A stretch of 56,701 bases of DNA from Planctomycetota bacterium. Its GTDB lineage: Bacteria; Planctomycetota; UBA1135; GCA-002686595. Positions 1-7,605 of the stretch are shown here, one piece after another (position 1 is the stretch's first letter; the number at the start of each line of letters is the position of its first letter). Made by a program: the position numbers and the translations under genes. Below the pieces are notes generated by a model. It did no database searches. It saw only the letters and a list, made by a program, of their open reading frames with translations, and was not told the DNA's origin. The stretch is from NCBI GenBank assembly GCA_016795245.1, contig JAEUIA010000079.1:1-56701 (forward strand), in the 5' to 3' direction.

Positions 1-98
1 CTGGCTCGTGGTGTGCAAACTCGCCGGCCGGAAACCGCGCGCCGGCGACCGACTCTGCGCCGGCGAGTTTGCACACCACGAGCCAGGCTCCGTACGGT
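1..98. repeat. Palindromic repeat family, copy A (cut by window start)
   Basis: Bases 1-28 and 59-86 are perfect reverse complements separated by about 30 bases. The right arm continues outward with the core GGCTCCGTACGGTC. The same core occurs in the 100-bp palindrome at 4629-4856 and at the right end of the window, so this is a dispersed repeat family. The left flank lies outside the window. Confidence 0.8.
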
Positions 99-247
99 CA
101 AACTCGGCCGGGCAGACGGGTTGCGGCAGCCAGTCCGCGGATTTGGATCCAGGCACAGTGACGCGGGATTGAGACCCTGATTCCTCCACAGAGGGGCAAC
201 GGTGGTACTCTGGGGGCCGCCTCGAAACCCGCTACGGGGTCAGTCTC

Positions 248-601
248 ATGAACAACTCGAGTGTTCCGCGATGGTGGTTGGCCGGCGCGTTGATGCTGGT
301 CATTGCCCCGACTCTTCTGGTCAGCGCGCAGGACAAAGAGACCGTCTTGCGTCCAACGCTCACGGACGATCCGCACCAGCAGATGAACGAGCTGATCGGC
401 AAGGTCGAGCTGCGCTTGCGCGAGATCAACGACTTGCTGAACGACGCCGCGGCCGGCAAGCGCGACGCTTTGGGCGCAGTCGGTTCGTCGGGCATCGACG
501 AGATCCTGAAGGCCAGCCGCGAACGCGCGCGCCAGTCCGTCGAGGACATCGACAAGATCCTCGAGCTGGCGGATCATCCGCACGAGCCGGGCGGAACATG
601 A
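248..601 (+). CDS. Secreted hypothetical protein, N-terminal part of an interrupted gene
   Basis: This 117-residue reading frame opens with a signal peptide (hydrophobic stretch ending near VSAQ, about residue 28). A charged helical region follows (about residues 40-110, rich in E, R, L and D), probably a coiled coil. It stops at a UGA at 599-601. The same frame continues past a second UGA (620-622) into a long coding-looking stretch that ends at 1069. I recall planctomycete proteins that join a similar helical N-terminus, a Gly/Ser/Gln-rich linker and a C-terminal motif with WGDLP and RLN. The 248-1069 stretch is therefore best read as one gene carrying two UGA codons. It could be a broken gene, a sequencing problem or recoding. 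The function is unknown. Confidence 0.6.
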   Translation: MNNSSVPRWWLAGALMLVIAPTLLVSAQDKETVLRPTLTDDPHQQMNELIGKVELRLREINDLLNDAAAGKRDALGAVGSSGIDEILKASRERARQSVEDIDKILELADHPHEPGGT

Positions 602-622
602 CCTTCAAGCGGAGGCTTGTGA

Positions 623-1069
623 AAGGGCTCCAAGAAGTCCGGCAGTTCGTCGGGCACCAAACAAGGCAACGGTCAGGGCCAATCTGCAGGCGAGAACAAG
701 CCGGGCAGTCCGCTCGACGGCCAGGGCGACACGACCGCGAAGCGCGAAGCGACACCAGAGGGCCAGAAGCCCGGCGGCTCGAAGGGCGAGCAGGGTGAAA
801 AGCCGGGCGCCGAAAAACCGAAGCCCGGCGAGGACGGCACCGACCCGTCGAATCCGTTCGCTTCGAAGGCCGAAGCCAAGAACGCCGCATCGAACCTGCC
901 GCCCAAGGCGGCGACCGGCGGTCAAAGCAGCGCGGATGCCACGGACCGCTGGGGCGACTTGCCCGTCTACGCGCAGGACGTGTTCCGCAATCAAGGCGGC
1001 GCCGCGTTGCCGATGCGCTACCGCGAGTTCATCGACGCGTACCACCGGCGTCTGAATCAGCAGCCCTGA
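623..1069 (+). pseudogene. C-terminal part of the interrupted secreted protein
   Basis: This stretch is in the same frame as the 248-601 reading frame and is open for 148 codons after the second UGA. It has no plausible start of its own near its beginning. It encodes a Lys/Gly/Glu/Pro-rich linker, then a conserved-looking C-terminus with WGDLPVYAQDVFR and ending YHRRLNQQP. Third codon positions remain G/C-rich as in the neighbours, so the stretch has not decayed much. It would be expressed only if both UGAs (599 and 620) were read through or recoded. Confidence 0.5.
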
Positions 1070-1171
1070 GCGGAGCAGCACCCAGAGCGCCGGCGCTCCA
1101 GGCTTGAATCACAGGCTCCGGAGGCGCAAAACAGCGCGTTCGACGCGGCGAGGACAGCGCGTCCACGCCGC

Positions 1172-2884
1172 ATGCAGACCTTCCAGCTCCAGATTCGCGA
1201 GGCCCTCGCGCGCCACACCGGTCTCGCGGCCGACGAACTGAAATTCGAACTGCCGCGCGACTCCGCCCTGGGCGACCTGGCCTTCCCGTGCTTCGCCGTC
1301 GCAAAAGCGCTGAAGAAGGCCCCGCCCGCGATCGCGGCTGAACTGGCGCAGAAACTCAGCTCCGACCTCACCGGCATCACCGCCGTCGCGACCGGCCCGT
1401 ACTTGAACTTCCGCATCGCGCGCGCCGAACTGGCCCGCGTCGTCGTCGGCGAGATCGAATCCGCCGCTGCCCGCTACGGCGGCTCGTCGGTCGGCGCGAA
1501 CAAGACGATCGTCATCGATTTCAGCTCGCCGAACATCGCGAAGCCGATGCACGTCGGGCACATTCGCTCGACGATCATCGGACAGGCACTGCACCGGATC
1601 TTCACGTCGCTCGGCTACAAGGCCGTCGGCATCAACCACATCGGCGACTGGGGCGCGCAATTCGGCGGGCTCGTCGTCGCGATGCGCAGGTGGAAGGACA
1701 CGGTCGATCTCGAGACCGAGCCGGTTCACGGATTGCTCGACCTCTACCAGCGCAGCAAAGCCGCGATCGCCGAGGACCCCGAGTTCGCGCGCGAGGCCAA
1801 AGAAGCCTACCAGGAGCTCGAATCCGGCCGCGAAGGACCGGTGCGCGAGCTGTGGCGCTGGATCACCGAAGTTTCGCTGCGCGGTTTCGACAAGACCTAC
1901 AAGCGCCTCGGCATCCACCACGACCTCGTGCGCGGCGAAGCGTTCTACGAGGACCTGCTCGAGCCCACCGTCGAGCGCGCGACGCAGGCCGGCGTGACCG
2001 AGGTGTCGGAGGGCGCCCTGGTCGTGCAACTGGGCGCGATCGACAAGGGCCTGACCGAGACGCCGTGTCTCCTGCGCCAATCGAACGGCACGACGCTCTA
2101 CGCCACGCGCGATCTCGCGGCGATGTTCCAGCGCTACGAGGAATTCCACTTCGAGCGCTGCTTGTACGTCGTCGGCGCCGAGCAAAAGCTCCATTTCCGC
2201 CAGCTCAAAGCCGTGCTGAAGCGCATGGGCGTCGAGTGGGAACCGCGCATCGAGCACATCTACTTCGGCCTCTTGCTCGGCCCCGGCCGCGTGAAGCTCG
2301 CGAGCCGCAACAAAGGCGAGGTGTTGATCCTCGATGAGCTGATCGACGACGTCGTCAACGAGGCGCGGCGCGTCGTGCTCGAGAAGAACCCGGCCCAAAG
2401 AGACGCCGACACGATCGCCGAGCAGGTCGGCATCGGCGCGATCATCTTCAACGACCTGAAACGCGAGCGCATCCGCGACGTCGTGTTCGACAAGTCCGAG
2501 ATCCTGTCCTTCGAAGGCGAGACCGGCCCCTACGTCCAGTACACGCACGCGCGCCTCGCCTCGATCTTGCGCAAGGCGAGCGAGGCCGGCGAAGGCGGCG
2601 CTGCACCCGACTGGACTGCCTTCGAAGAGGCCGGTCCGCTGCTCGTCGCGCTCGGTCGATTCCCAGAAGTGGTCCAGTCAGCCGCCGTCCACGCCGAGCC
2701 GTCGGAGATCGCGACCTACTTGTTGAGCCTTGGTCGCGACATCAATGCGTGGTATGTCCAGAACCGCGTTTTGGGGCAAGCACCCGGCGTGACGGCCGCC
2801 CGTCTCGCTCTGGTGCGCGCTTCCAAGACGGTGATCGCCAACGGCTTGCGCCTGCTGGGCCCGGCGGCACCCGACGAAATGTGA
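1172..2884 (+). CDS. argS: Arginyl-tRNA synthetase
   Basis: This class I aminoacyl-tRNA synthetase charges tRNA-Arg with arginine in the cytoplasm. At 570 residues it has the usual family length. The N-terminal Add1 domain spans about residues 1-90. The HIGH-type signature is present as HVGH (about residue 127) after SSPNIAKPM. The KMSKS-type loop is degenerate (KLASRNKG), as is common in ArgRS. The C-terminal anticodon-binding helical domain contains YVQYTHARLASI and ends RLLGPAAPDEM, close to the typical ArgRS end (LGI..PERM). It is followed after about 110 bases by apt on the same strand. Identification is firm. Confidence 0.97.
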   Translation: MQTFQLQIREALARHTGLAADELKFELPRDSALGDLAFPCFAVAKALKKAPPAIAAELAQKLSSDLTGITAVATGPYLNFRIARAELARVVVGEIESAAARYGGSSVGANKTIVIDFSSPNIAKPMHVGHIRSTIIGQALHRIFTSLGYKAVGINHIGDWGAQFGGLVVAMRRWKDTVDLETEPVHGLLDLYQRSKAAIAEDPEFAREAKEAYQELESGREGPVRELWRWITEVSLRGFDKTYKRLGIHHDLVRGEAFYEDLLEPTVERATQAGVTEVSEGALVVQLGAIDKGLTETPCLLRQSNGTTLYATRDLAAMFQRYEEFHFERCLYVVGAEQKLHFRQLKAVLKRMGVEWEPRIEHIYFGLLLGPGRVKLASRNKGEVLILDELIDDVVNEARRVVLEKNPAQRDADTIAEQVGIGAIIFNDLKRERIRDVVFDKSEILSFEGETGPYVQYTHARLASILRKASEAGEGGAAPDWTAFEEAGPLLVALGRFPEVVQSAAVHAEPSEIATYLLSLGRDINAWYVQNRVLGQAPGVTAARLALVRASKTVIANGLRLLGPAAPDEM

Positions 2885-2998
2885 GCAGGCCTCAAGCCCA
2901 GCATCCCAACGTCCGATCCTTTTCGACTGCCCGCCTCTTGCACACGAAGTGGAAAGCCTTTCCGAGTCGTGCGCGTGGCGGGTTCCCTGGAGGAGTCC

Positions 2999-3508
2999 TT
3001 GATCCAGAGCTACATCCGCGACGTCCCCGATTTCCCGAAACCGGGGATCCTGTTCAAGGACATCACGCCGCTCCTCTCGAATCCGAAAGGTTTGAAGGAA
3101 GCGATCGCCGGGCTCGCCGCAGCGTGCGATCCGAAGAGTTTCGACCTCGTCTGCGGCGTCGAATCGCGCGGCTTCATCTTCGGCACGGCGCTCGCGCATC
3201 ACCTCGGCAAGGGCTTCGTCCCGATCCGCAAGCCCGGCAAGTTGCCGTGGAAGACGGCGTCGGAGAGTTACCAACTGGAGTACGGGACGGATCGTGTCGA
3301 AATCCACTTGGATGCATGCAAGCCGGGGCAGGGGCTTCTGATGGTCGACGACTTGCTCGCGACCGGAGGAACGATGGAGGCGGCGTTGAAGCTGGTGCGG
3401 CGCATCGGCGGCAAGCCTGTCGCTTGTACGTTCGTGATCGAACTCGGCTTCCTCGAAGGTCGCAAGCGCCTCGGCGACATCCCCGTCCACTCGCTGATGA
3501 CAGTCTGA
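2999..3508 (+). CDS. apt: Adenine phosphoribosyltransferase
   Basis: It salvages adenine by transferring it to PRPP to form AMP. The family signatures are RDVPDFPKPGILFKDITPLL near the N-terminus and the PRPP-binding loop VDDLLATGGT (about residue 115). I place the start at TTG 2999 because a GGAGG ribosome-binding site lies at 2989-2993, five bases upstream, and the resulting 169 residues begin where most Apt proteins do. A GTG at 2969 would add ten residues but lies upstream of that site. Other purine salvage genes are not nearby. Confidence 0.95.
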   Translation: MIQSYIRDVPDFPKPGILFKDITPLLSNPKGLKEAIAGLAAACDPKSFDLVCGVESRGFIFGTALAHHLGKGFVPIRKPGKLPWKTASESYQLEYGTDRVEIHLDACKPGQGLLMVDDLLATGGTMEAALKLVRRIGGKPVACTFVIELGFLEGRKRLGDIPVHSLMTV

Positions 3509-3560
3509 AACACACGCGGATCACTCGGATGAGCGATCGGCAACGGAGAAAACTGCACAC

Positions 3561-4547
3561 ATGAGTCCGCGCAAACAGCCTGCAAAGCGAACCGAACCCG
3601 AGCCGAAGCGCAAGACCGTTGCGAAGAAAGCCGCACCGACGCGCGTCGCGAAAGCGAAGGCTCCGGGACCGAAGGCGATCGCTCCGAAGCCTTCGTCGGC
3701 GCCCAAGGCCGAACGTCCGCGGATGACGATGACCAAGGTGCACGCGCCCGAGTACGAGGAGATGCCGACCGAGGACATCTGGGATCACTACCGCCGCGCG
3801 CGCAAGGGCGGGCCGAAGACGGCCGAAGAGCTCGAGCGCCTGCGCAACGTGCTCATGGAGAGGCATTATCCGCTCGTGCGTTACATCGCCGAGCGTCTGC
3901 TGCAGACCTTGCCGAAGTCGATCGAGTTGGATGACCTCGTCTCAGCCGGTCTGTTCGGTTTGATGGACGCGATCCGCGGCTTCGACCCCGACCGCAACAT
4001 CAAGTTCAAGACCTACTGCACCACGCGGATTCGCGGCTCGATCCTCGATCAACTGCGCTCGCAGGACTGGGTCCCGCGCCTCGTGCGTTTGAAGGCGGGC
4101 AAGATCGACAAGGCTCTGCAGAAGCTGACCGGTGAGTACGGTCGCGAGCCGACGCACGCCGAACTGGCTTCGGCCCTGCAGATGGAACACCAGGAGCTCG
4201 CCAACGAGATCTCGAGCGCCAGCGCCAAGACCATGTTCTCGCTCAGCGAGAAGTGGGAAGACCGCGACGACGATTCCTCGATCGAAAAAGTCGACGTGCT
4301 CGAAGACCGCAAGGCCACCGATCCGATCGGCGAACTGCACCGCCGCGATATGATGCTCTTCCTCACGCGCTCGCTCACGCACAAGGAACGCTTCATCATC
4401 GAGCAGTACTACCAGGTCGGTCACACGATGCGCGAGATCGGCGAGATGCTCGCCTTGACCGAGAGCCGCGTGTGCCAGATCCACTCGAACGTGATGGGCC
4501 GCTTGAAGGGCCTGCTGGGCCAGAAGTCCGGCACGCTGTTGATGTAG
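3561..4547 (+). CDS. FliA/WhiG-family alternative sigma factor
   Basis: This RNA polymerase sigma factor is of the sigma-28 type. After a Lys/Ala/Pro-rich N-terminal tail of about 55 residues comes region 2, with HYPLVRYIAERLL, LDDLVSAGLFGLMDAI and FKTYCTTRIRGSILDQLR. Region 3 follows (QKLTGEYGREPTHAELA), then region 4 with a helix-turn-helix (MREIGEMLALTESRVCQIHS). The order and motifs match FliA/WhiG. The long basic tail is an addition to the core family. No flagellar or chemotaxis genes lie in the window, so the regulon cannot be inferred. The gene is followed by a hairpin and then the large palindrome. Confidence 0.9.
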   Translation: MSPRKQPAKRTEPEPKRKTVAKKAAPTRVAKAKAPGPKAIAPKPSSAPKAERPRMTMTKVHAPEYEEMPTEDIWDHYRRARKGGPKTAEELERLRNVLMERHYPLVRYIAERLLQTLPKSIELDDLVSAGLFGLMDAIRGFDPDRNIKFKTYCTTRIRGSILDQLRSQDWVPRLVRLKAGKIDKALQKLTGEYGREPTHAELASALQMEHQELANEISSASAKTMFSLSEKWEDRDDDSSIEKVDVLEDRKATDPIGELHRRDMMLFLTRSLTHKERFIIEQYYQVGHTMREIGEMLALTESRVCQIHSNVMGRLKGLLGQKSGTLLM

Positions 4548-4582
4548 GCGTCCGGTACACGGCTACGTGCTCCCCGACTCGA

Positions 4583-4611
4583 CGAGAGGCTGCGCGGTGC
4601 GTGGCCTCTCG
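4583..4611 (+). terminator. Possible hairpin terminator after the sigma gene
   Basis: CGAGAGGC (4583-4590) pairs with GCCTCTCG (4604-4611) across a 13-base loop. This lies 35 bases after the sigma-factor stop. There is no T tract, so the terminator role is tentative. Confidence 0.35.
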
Positions 4612-4628
4612 CCATTCACGGTCGCGGT

Positions 4629-4856
4629 CGCGGTCCGGGGCGACTGCAATTTGTTGCCGACCTCGTTGCGTGGTCCGTTCGCCCGTGACCGTACGGAGCC
4701 GGGCTCATGTGGGTCAAACTCGCCGGCGCAAAGTCCCACGGTTGCGTGCGGTTCCACGCCGGCGAGTTTGACCCACATGAGCCCGGCTCCGTACGGTCAC
4801 GGGCGAACGGACCACGCAACGAGGTCGGCAACAAATTGCAGTCGCCCCGGACCGCG
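4629..4856. repeat. 100-bp perfect inverted repeat (REPIN-like)
   Basis: Left arm 4629-4728 and right arm 4757-4856 are perfect reverse complements (100 of 100 by eye) around a 28-base spacer. The arms contain the core GTGACCGTACGGAGCC and an inner AAACTCGCCGGCG, also found in the copies at both window ends. The right arm ends 24 bases beyond the stop of a REP-associated transposase gene. That is the usual arrangement of REPIN sequences with the RAYT enzyme that mobilises them. The arms are much longer than in classical REPs of about 20-30 bases. Confidence 0.9.
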
Positions 4857-4880
4857 GAACGCGAACATCCAGGTTCAGGC

Positions 4881-5531
4881 CTATCCAGCGAGCCGGATCA
4901 GGCCGTGGCGCCGCCAACCGCGAGTGAGCAACCACGATCGCGCGGCGGGGAAGGAAACTGCGACCTGATCCGCAGCGCGCAGGACGCCGCCGCGCCAACC
5001 ATCGAACCACGCTCCCGACGAGCACGGATCGAGACCGCGCAAGTGAAAGCCGTGATGAGCTGCGTTGTTGAGGACATAGGCGAGCGCATGGCGCACTTCG
5101 CGCGGCGTTTTCAGCACGTGAGCGTGGTAGCGATCGGCGAAGACGCGGCCGGATCGTTTCCAGAAGCGATTCAAGGCGCGCGCGAGTCGAACGCACAGAC
5201 CTTTGATCCCGCTCGAGAGAGCACGGCCGTCGCGGGCTTCGCACACGAGATGCAGGTGGTTCGTCATCAACTAGAAGTGCACGAGCCGCATTCCGCGACC
5301 AGCCGCCCCCGCCGCCAGCGCTGTGCGCACGACCGAATAGGTTCGACGTTTGCGCAAGCTCTCGAGCCCGGCCTCGCGGCGCAACGTGATGTGCACGGGA
5401 TGTCGCGCCGCCAGCGCCTCGCGCTTGCGGTGCGGCACGCTCGCGCGCGGACCTACGCGCTTGCGACCCGCGCCTTTGCGTGCGCCGCCCCAGGATTTGA
5501 ATTCGAACGACTGTTGTCCTCCGTGCGCCAT
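4881..5531 (-). pseudogene. REP-associated tyrosine transposase (RAYT, Y1_Tnp) with an in-frame amber codon
   Basis: The reading frame runs from ATG at 5531 down to a stop at 4881, about 216 codons. It is broken by one TAG at 5271-5273 and stays in the same frame on both sides. The N-terminal tail contains GGARKGAGRK and SVPHRKREALAARHPVHITLR. After the amber codon comes the HUH motif NHLHLV, then RVFADRYHAHVL, PREVRHALAYVLNNA (the tyrosine in AYVLNN is the likely nucleophile) and a short tail. RAYTs are single-strand DNA transposases that act on palindromic REP elements, and such a palindrome lies 24 bases downstream of this gene. All catalytic residues remain, so the stop is recent or suppressed. 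The upstream half alone would lack the active site. Confidence 0.85.
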
Positions 5532-5919
5532 CGATCCCTCCGCCTGAACGACGATCCGCGCGCGCGACGGTTGCGGTTCTGCTCGGTTTTTCCTGCGCCA
5601 CTCTGCGGCCGGGTTTCACCCTCAACTTGAAAGGGCGGACATTCGTCTCGCGGCGTCACTCGTCGGGGCGAAGCCACGGGTAGTGCTTGTCTCTGATCGA
5701 GAGGCGTGACTCGTCGGCCTGTGCGCGCACGAGATCACGCTCGATCAGCAGGCGTAGGCACATTCACGTCTTCGCAGAGACCATGGAAAGCGCAGCAGGG
5801 TAGGCCATCGAACGGCGCGGTGCCGTTCTCGCAAGGCGTTCAGCTGCCATTCCGCCCCCGCAAGGCCCGAACAATCGCAGAGGCTCCGCGGCAAAAGGTG
5901 GAACTGTCTGCGAGCGAGA
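5532..5919. other. Intergenic region with a small possible gene remnant
   Basis: No full gene is visible in these 388 bases upstream of the RAYT. A minus-strand frame at 5656-5763 encodes 35 residues with protein-like composition (MCLRLLIERDLVRAQ...PWLRPDE). It could be a tiny gene or the C-terminal remnant of a lost one. I did not recognise it. Nothing else can be supported here. Confidence 0.35.
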
Positions 5920-7479
5920 CTACGGCCCGACCGTGAACCGCAAGCCGTCGGTCAGCGCGAACCCGGACGCCGCGAGGGTATCGCGGTACCAATACTGTGC
6001 GTATAGAGTCGTTCCGATCCACACGCCTGGCATCGCCGACTGGAGTTGTGCTGCGAAGTCGTACTGCAGGACGCCGGTGCAGTTCGGTGAGCTCCCGGTG
6101 CCGCCTGAGTTCAGGATGGCGGTGCGCTGGAAGGAACCGACGCACAAGAAACTGGATCCGAAGGGCACGGCGGCCGCTTGGAAGCCGAACAGCAGCACAC
6201 CGTTCGAGTTGTTGAGGATGCTGTTCGCGCGCAAGACGAACGGCGTGGCGCCCGAGAGACTGGGCGCGCCGGTGCTCGACATCGGTGACACGCAACCTTG
6301 GGAGTTGGTCGCGGCGGTGCAGTAGTTTTCGGCGACCCGCACGAAGCGCATCACGGAGGCGCGCTGGCCGTGCACGCCGTCGCGGTAGGCGACCCAGGGC
6401 ACGTCTTGTGCGTCGACGACCATGGACAGGTAGTCCGCGGCGCCCGGCGTGAAGCCCCACTGACCGACCAGCGACCAATCGTTCCCGATCAGGCGTCGCA
6501 CCGCTGCGCGACCGCCTTGGTAGTAGAGCTGGTAGGCGATGTACGGCCGGTTCTGGGAGTCGAATTGGAGCGACAACCACTGGCGCCATTCTTCGGTGTC
6601 GACCGTCGGAACGTCCGCTCCGGTCGGCGACCCGGGCGCCTTGATCCAGTTCGTGCCGTCGAAACGCCAGACTTCGATCAAGCTGTGGTAGCGGTAGTAC
6701 GCGATCCAAGGCGTGCCCGTGCGATCGAGCGCCAGCGTCAAGTTGCTCGCACCGTAGGTCGTGAACCCCGGCGCGCCCACGTATTCCCACGTCGCATTCG
6801 CGGGGTTGAACTGCCGCACGCTCGCCTTCCCGACGTTCGCGGCATCGGGATACGAGTTGTCGTTGTAGGCCGCGTAGATCGTGCCGTTGGAAGCCACGGC
6901 GATCTTCTGAAAGCCCGCGCTGGCCGAGGAAAAGCCCGCAGGCCCGAGCGGCGACCAGGCGCCTGCGTCGTAGCGCATCGCCGTCGCGCGATTGCCGAGC
7001 ACGAGGTCGGCGTACGCGACGCACGGTTTGCCGTCCTGCGTCAGCGCGAGGTCGACCCAGTGTGCTTCACCCGGCCCGATTCCGCCGCCGACCGTGCTCC
7101 ATGCGCTCGTGCCCGGATCGTAGCGCCGCACTCCCGCGCGCCCGCCCAATCCGTAGTCACGGCTCGAGACGAGCAGTCCGCCCTGCGCGTCGAACGCCAT
7201 GTTGCAGTAGTAGCCGGCGCCGGTGGATGCGCCGCCCTTCACACCCGCGACCTGCCACGCGTTGCCGACGTTGCGCATCACGGTGACGCGCGCACCCAGT
7301 CCGGGCGTGAGGTCCTGGTACGCGACGTACGCGTTGCCGTTCGGATCGACCGCGATGCGCGTGCAGATCGTCGCCCAATCGCTCAACGCCGGCGTGCCGA
7401 CGGATTGCCAGGCGTAGTTGGATTGAGCGAAGGAAGGAGTGGAAAGGAGAACTGCGAGAAGTGCGGTGCGGACGATCAC
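5920..7479 (-). CDS. Secreted beta-propeller-like protein, planctomycete type
   Basis: This 519-residue protein opens with a clear signal peptide (MIVRTALLAVLLSTPSFAQS). Residues from about 20 to 385 hold repeated units of about 50 residues, each with a WxxVG-like start and 'VAYxD' or 'IAYQ' cores (for example NAYVAYQDL, KPCVAYADL and VPWVAYRDG). This suggests a beta-propeller of FG-GAP or kelch-like architecture. The last 130 residues or so resemble a C-terminal module shared with other secreted proteins here (CVGSFQRTAILNSGG, YAQYWYRD). It is probably a cell-surface or exported protein. Its binding target is unknown and it is transcribed alone. Confidence 0.75.
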   Translation of the reverse strand: MIVRTALLAVLLSTPSFAQSNYAWQSVGTPALSDWATICTRIAVDPNGNAYVAYQDLTPGLGARVTVMRNVGNAWQVAGVKGGASTGAGYYCNMAFDAQGGLLVSSRDYGLGGRAGVRRYDPGTSAWSTVGGGIGPGEAHWVDLALTQDGKPCVAYADLVLGNRATAMRYDAGAWSPLGPAGFSSASAGFQKIAVASNGTIYAAYNDNSYPDAANVGKASVRQFNPANATWEYVGAPGFTTYGASNLTLALDRTGTPWIAYYRYHSLIEVWRFDGTNWIKAPGSPTGADVPTVDTEEWRQWLSLQFDSQNRPYIAYQLYYQGGRAAVRRLIGNDWSLVGQWGFTPGAADYLSMVVDAQDVPWVAYRDGVHGQRASVMRFVRVAENYCTAATNSQGCVSPMSSTGAPSLSGATPFVLRANSILNNSNGVLLFGFQAAAVPFGSSFLCVGSFQRTAILNSGGTGSSPNCTGVLQYDFAAQLQSAMPGVWIGTTLYAQYWYRDTLAASGFALTDGLRFTVGP

Positions 7480-7605
7480 TTCAACATCCTGCCCCCGACG
7501 GTTGGGGCGCTGGAACGGCCTTGACTCAGATTTGGAACGCTTGGACGGGCGCGACGCCGACCGTGTTCCCGCGGCGATCCTACATTCGCACCGGGGGTGC
7601 TGGCT

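Noticed and set aside
1029..2548. Long minus-strand frames antisense to argS (and similar shadows across the window)
   Set aside because: High GC content suppresses stop codons. The opposite strand carries recognisable conserved proteins.
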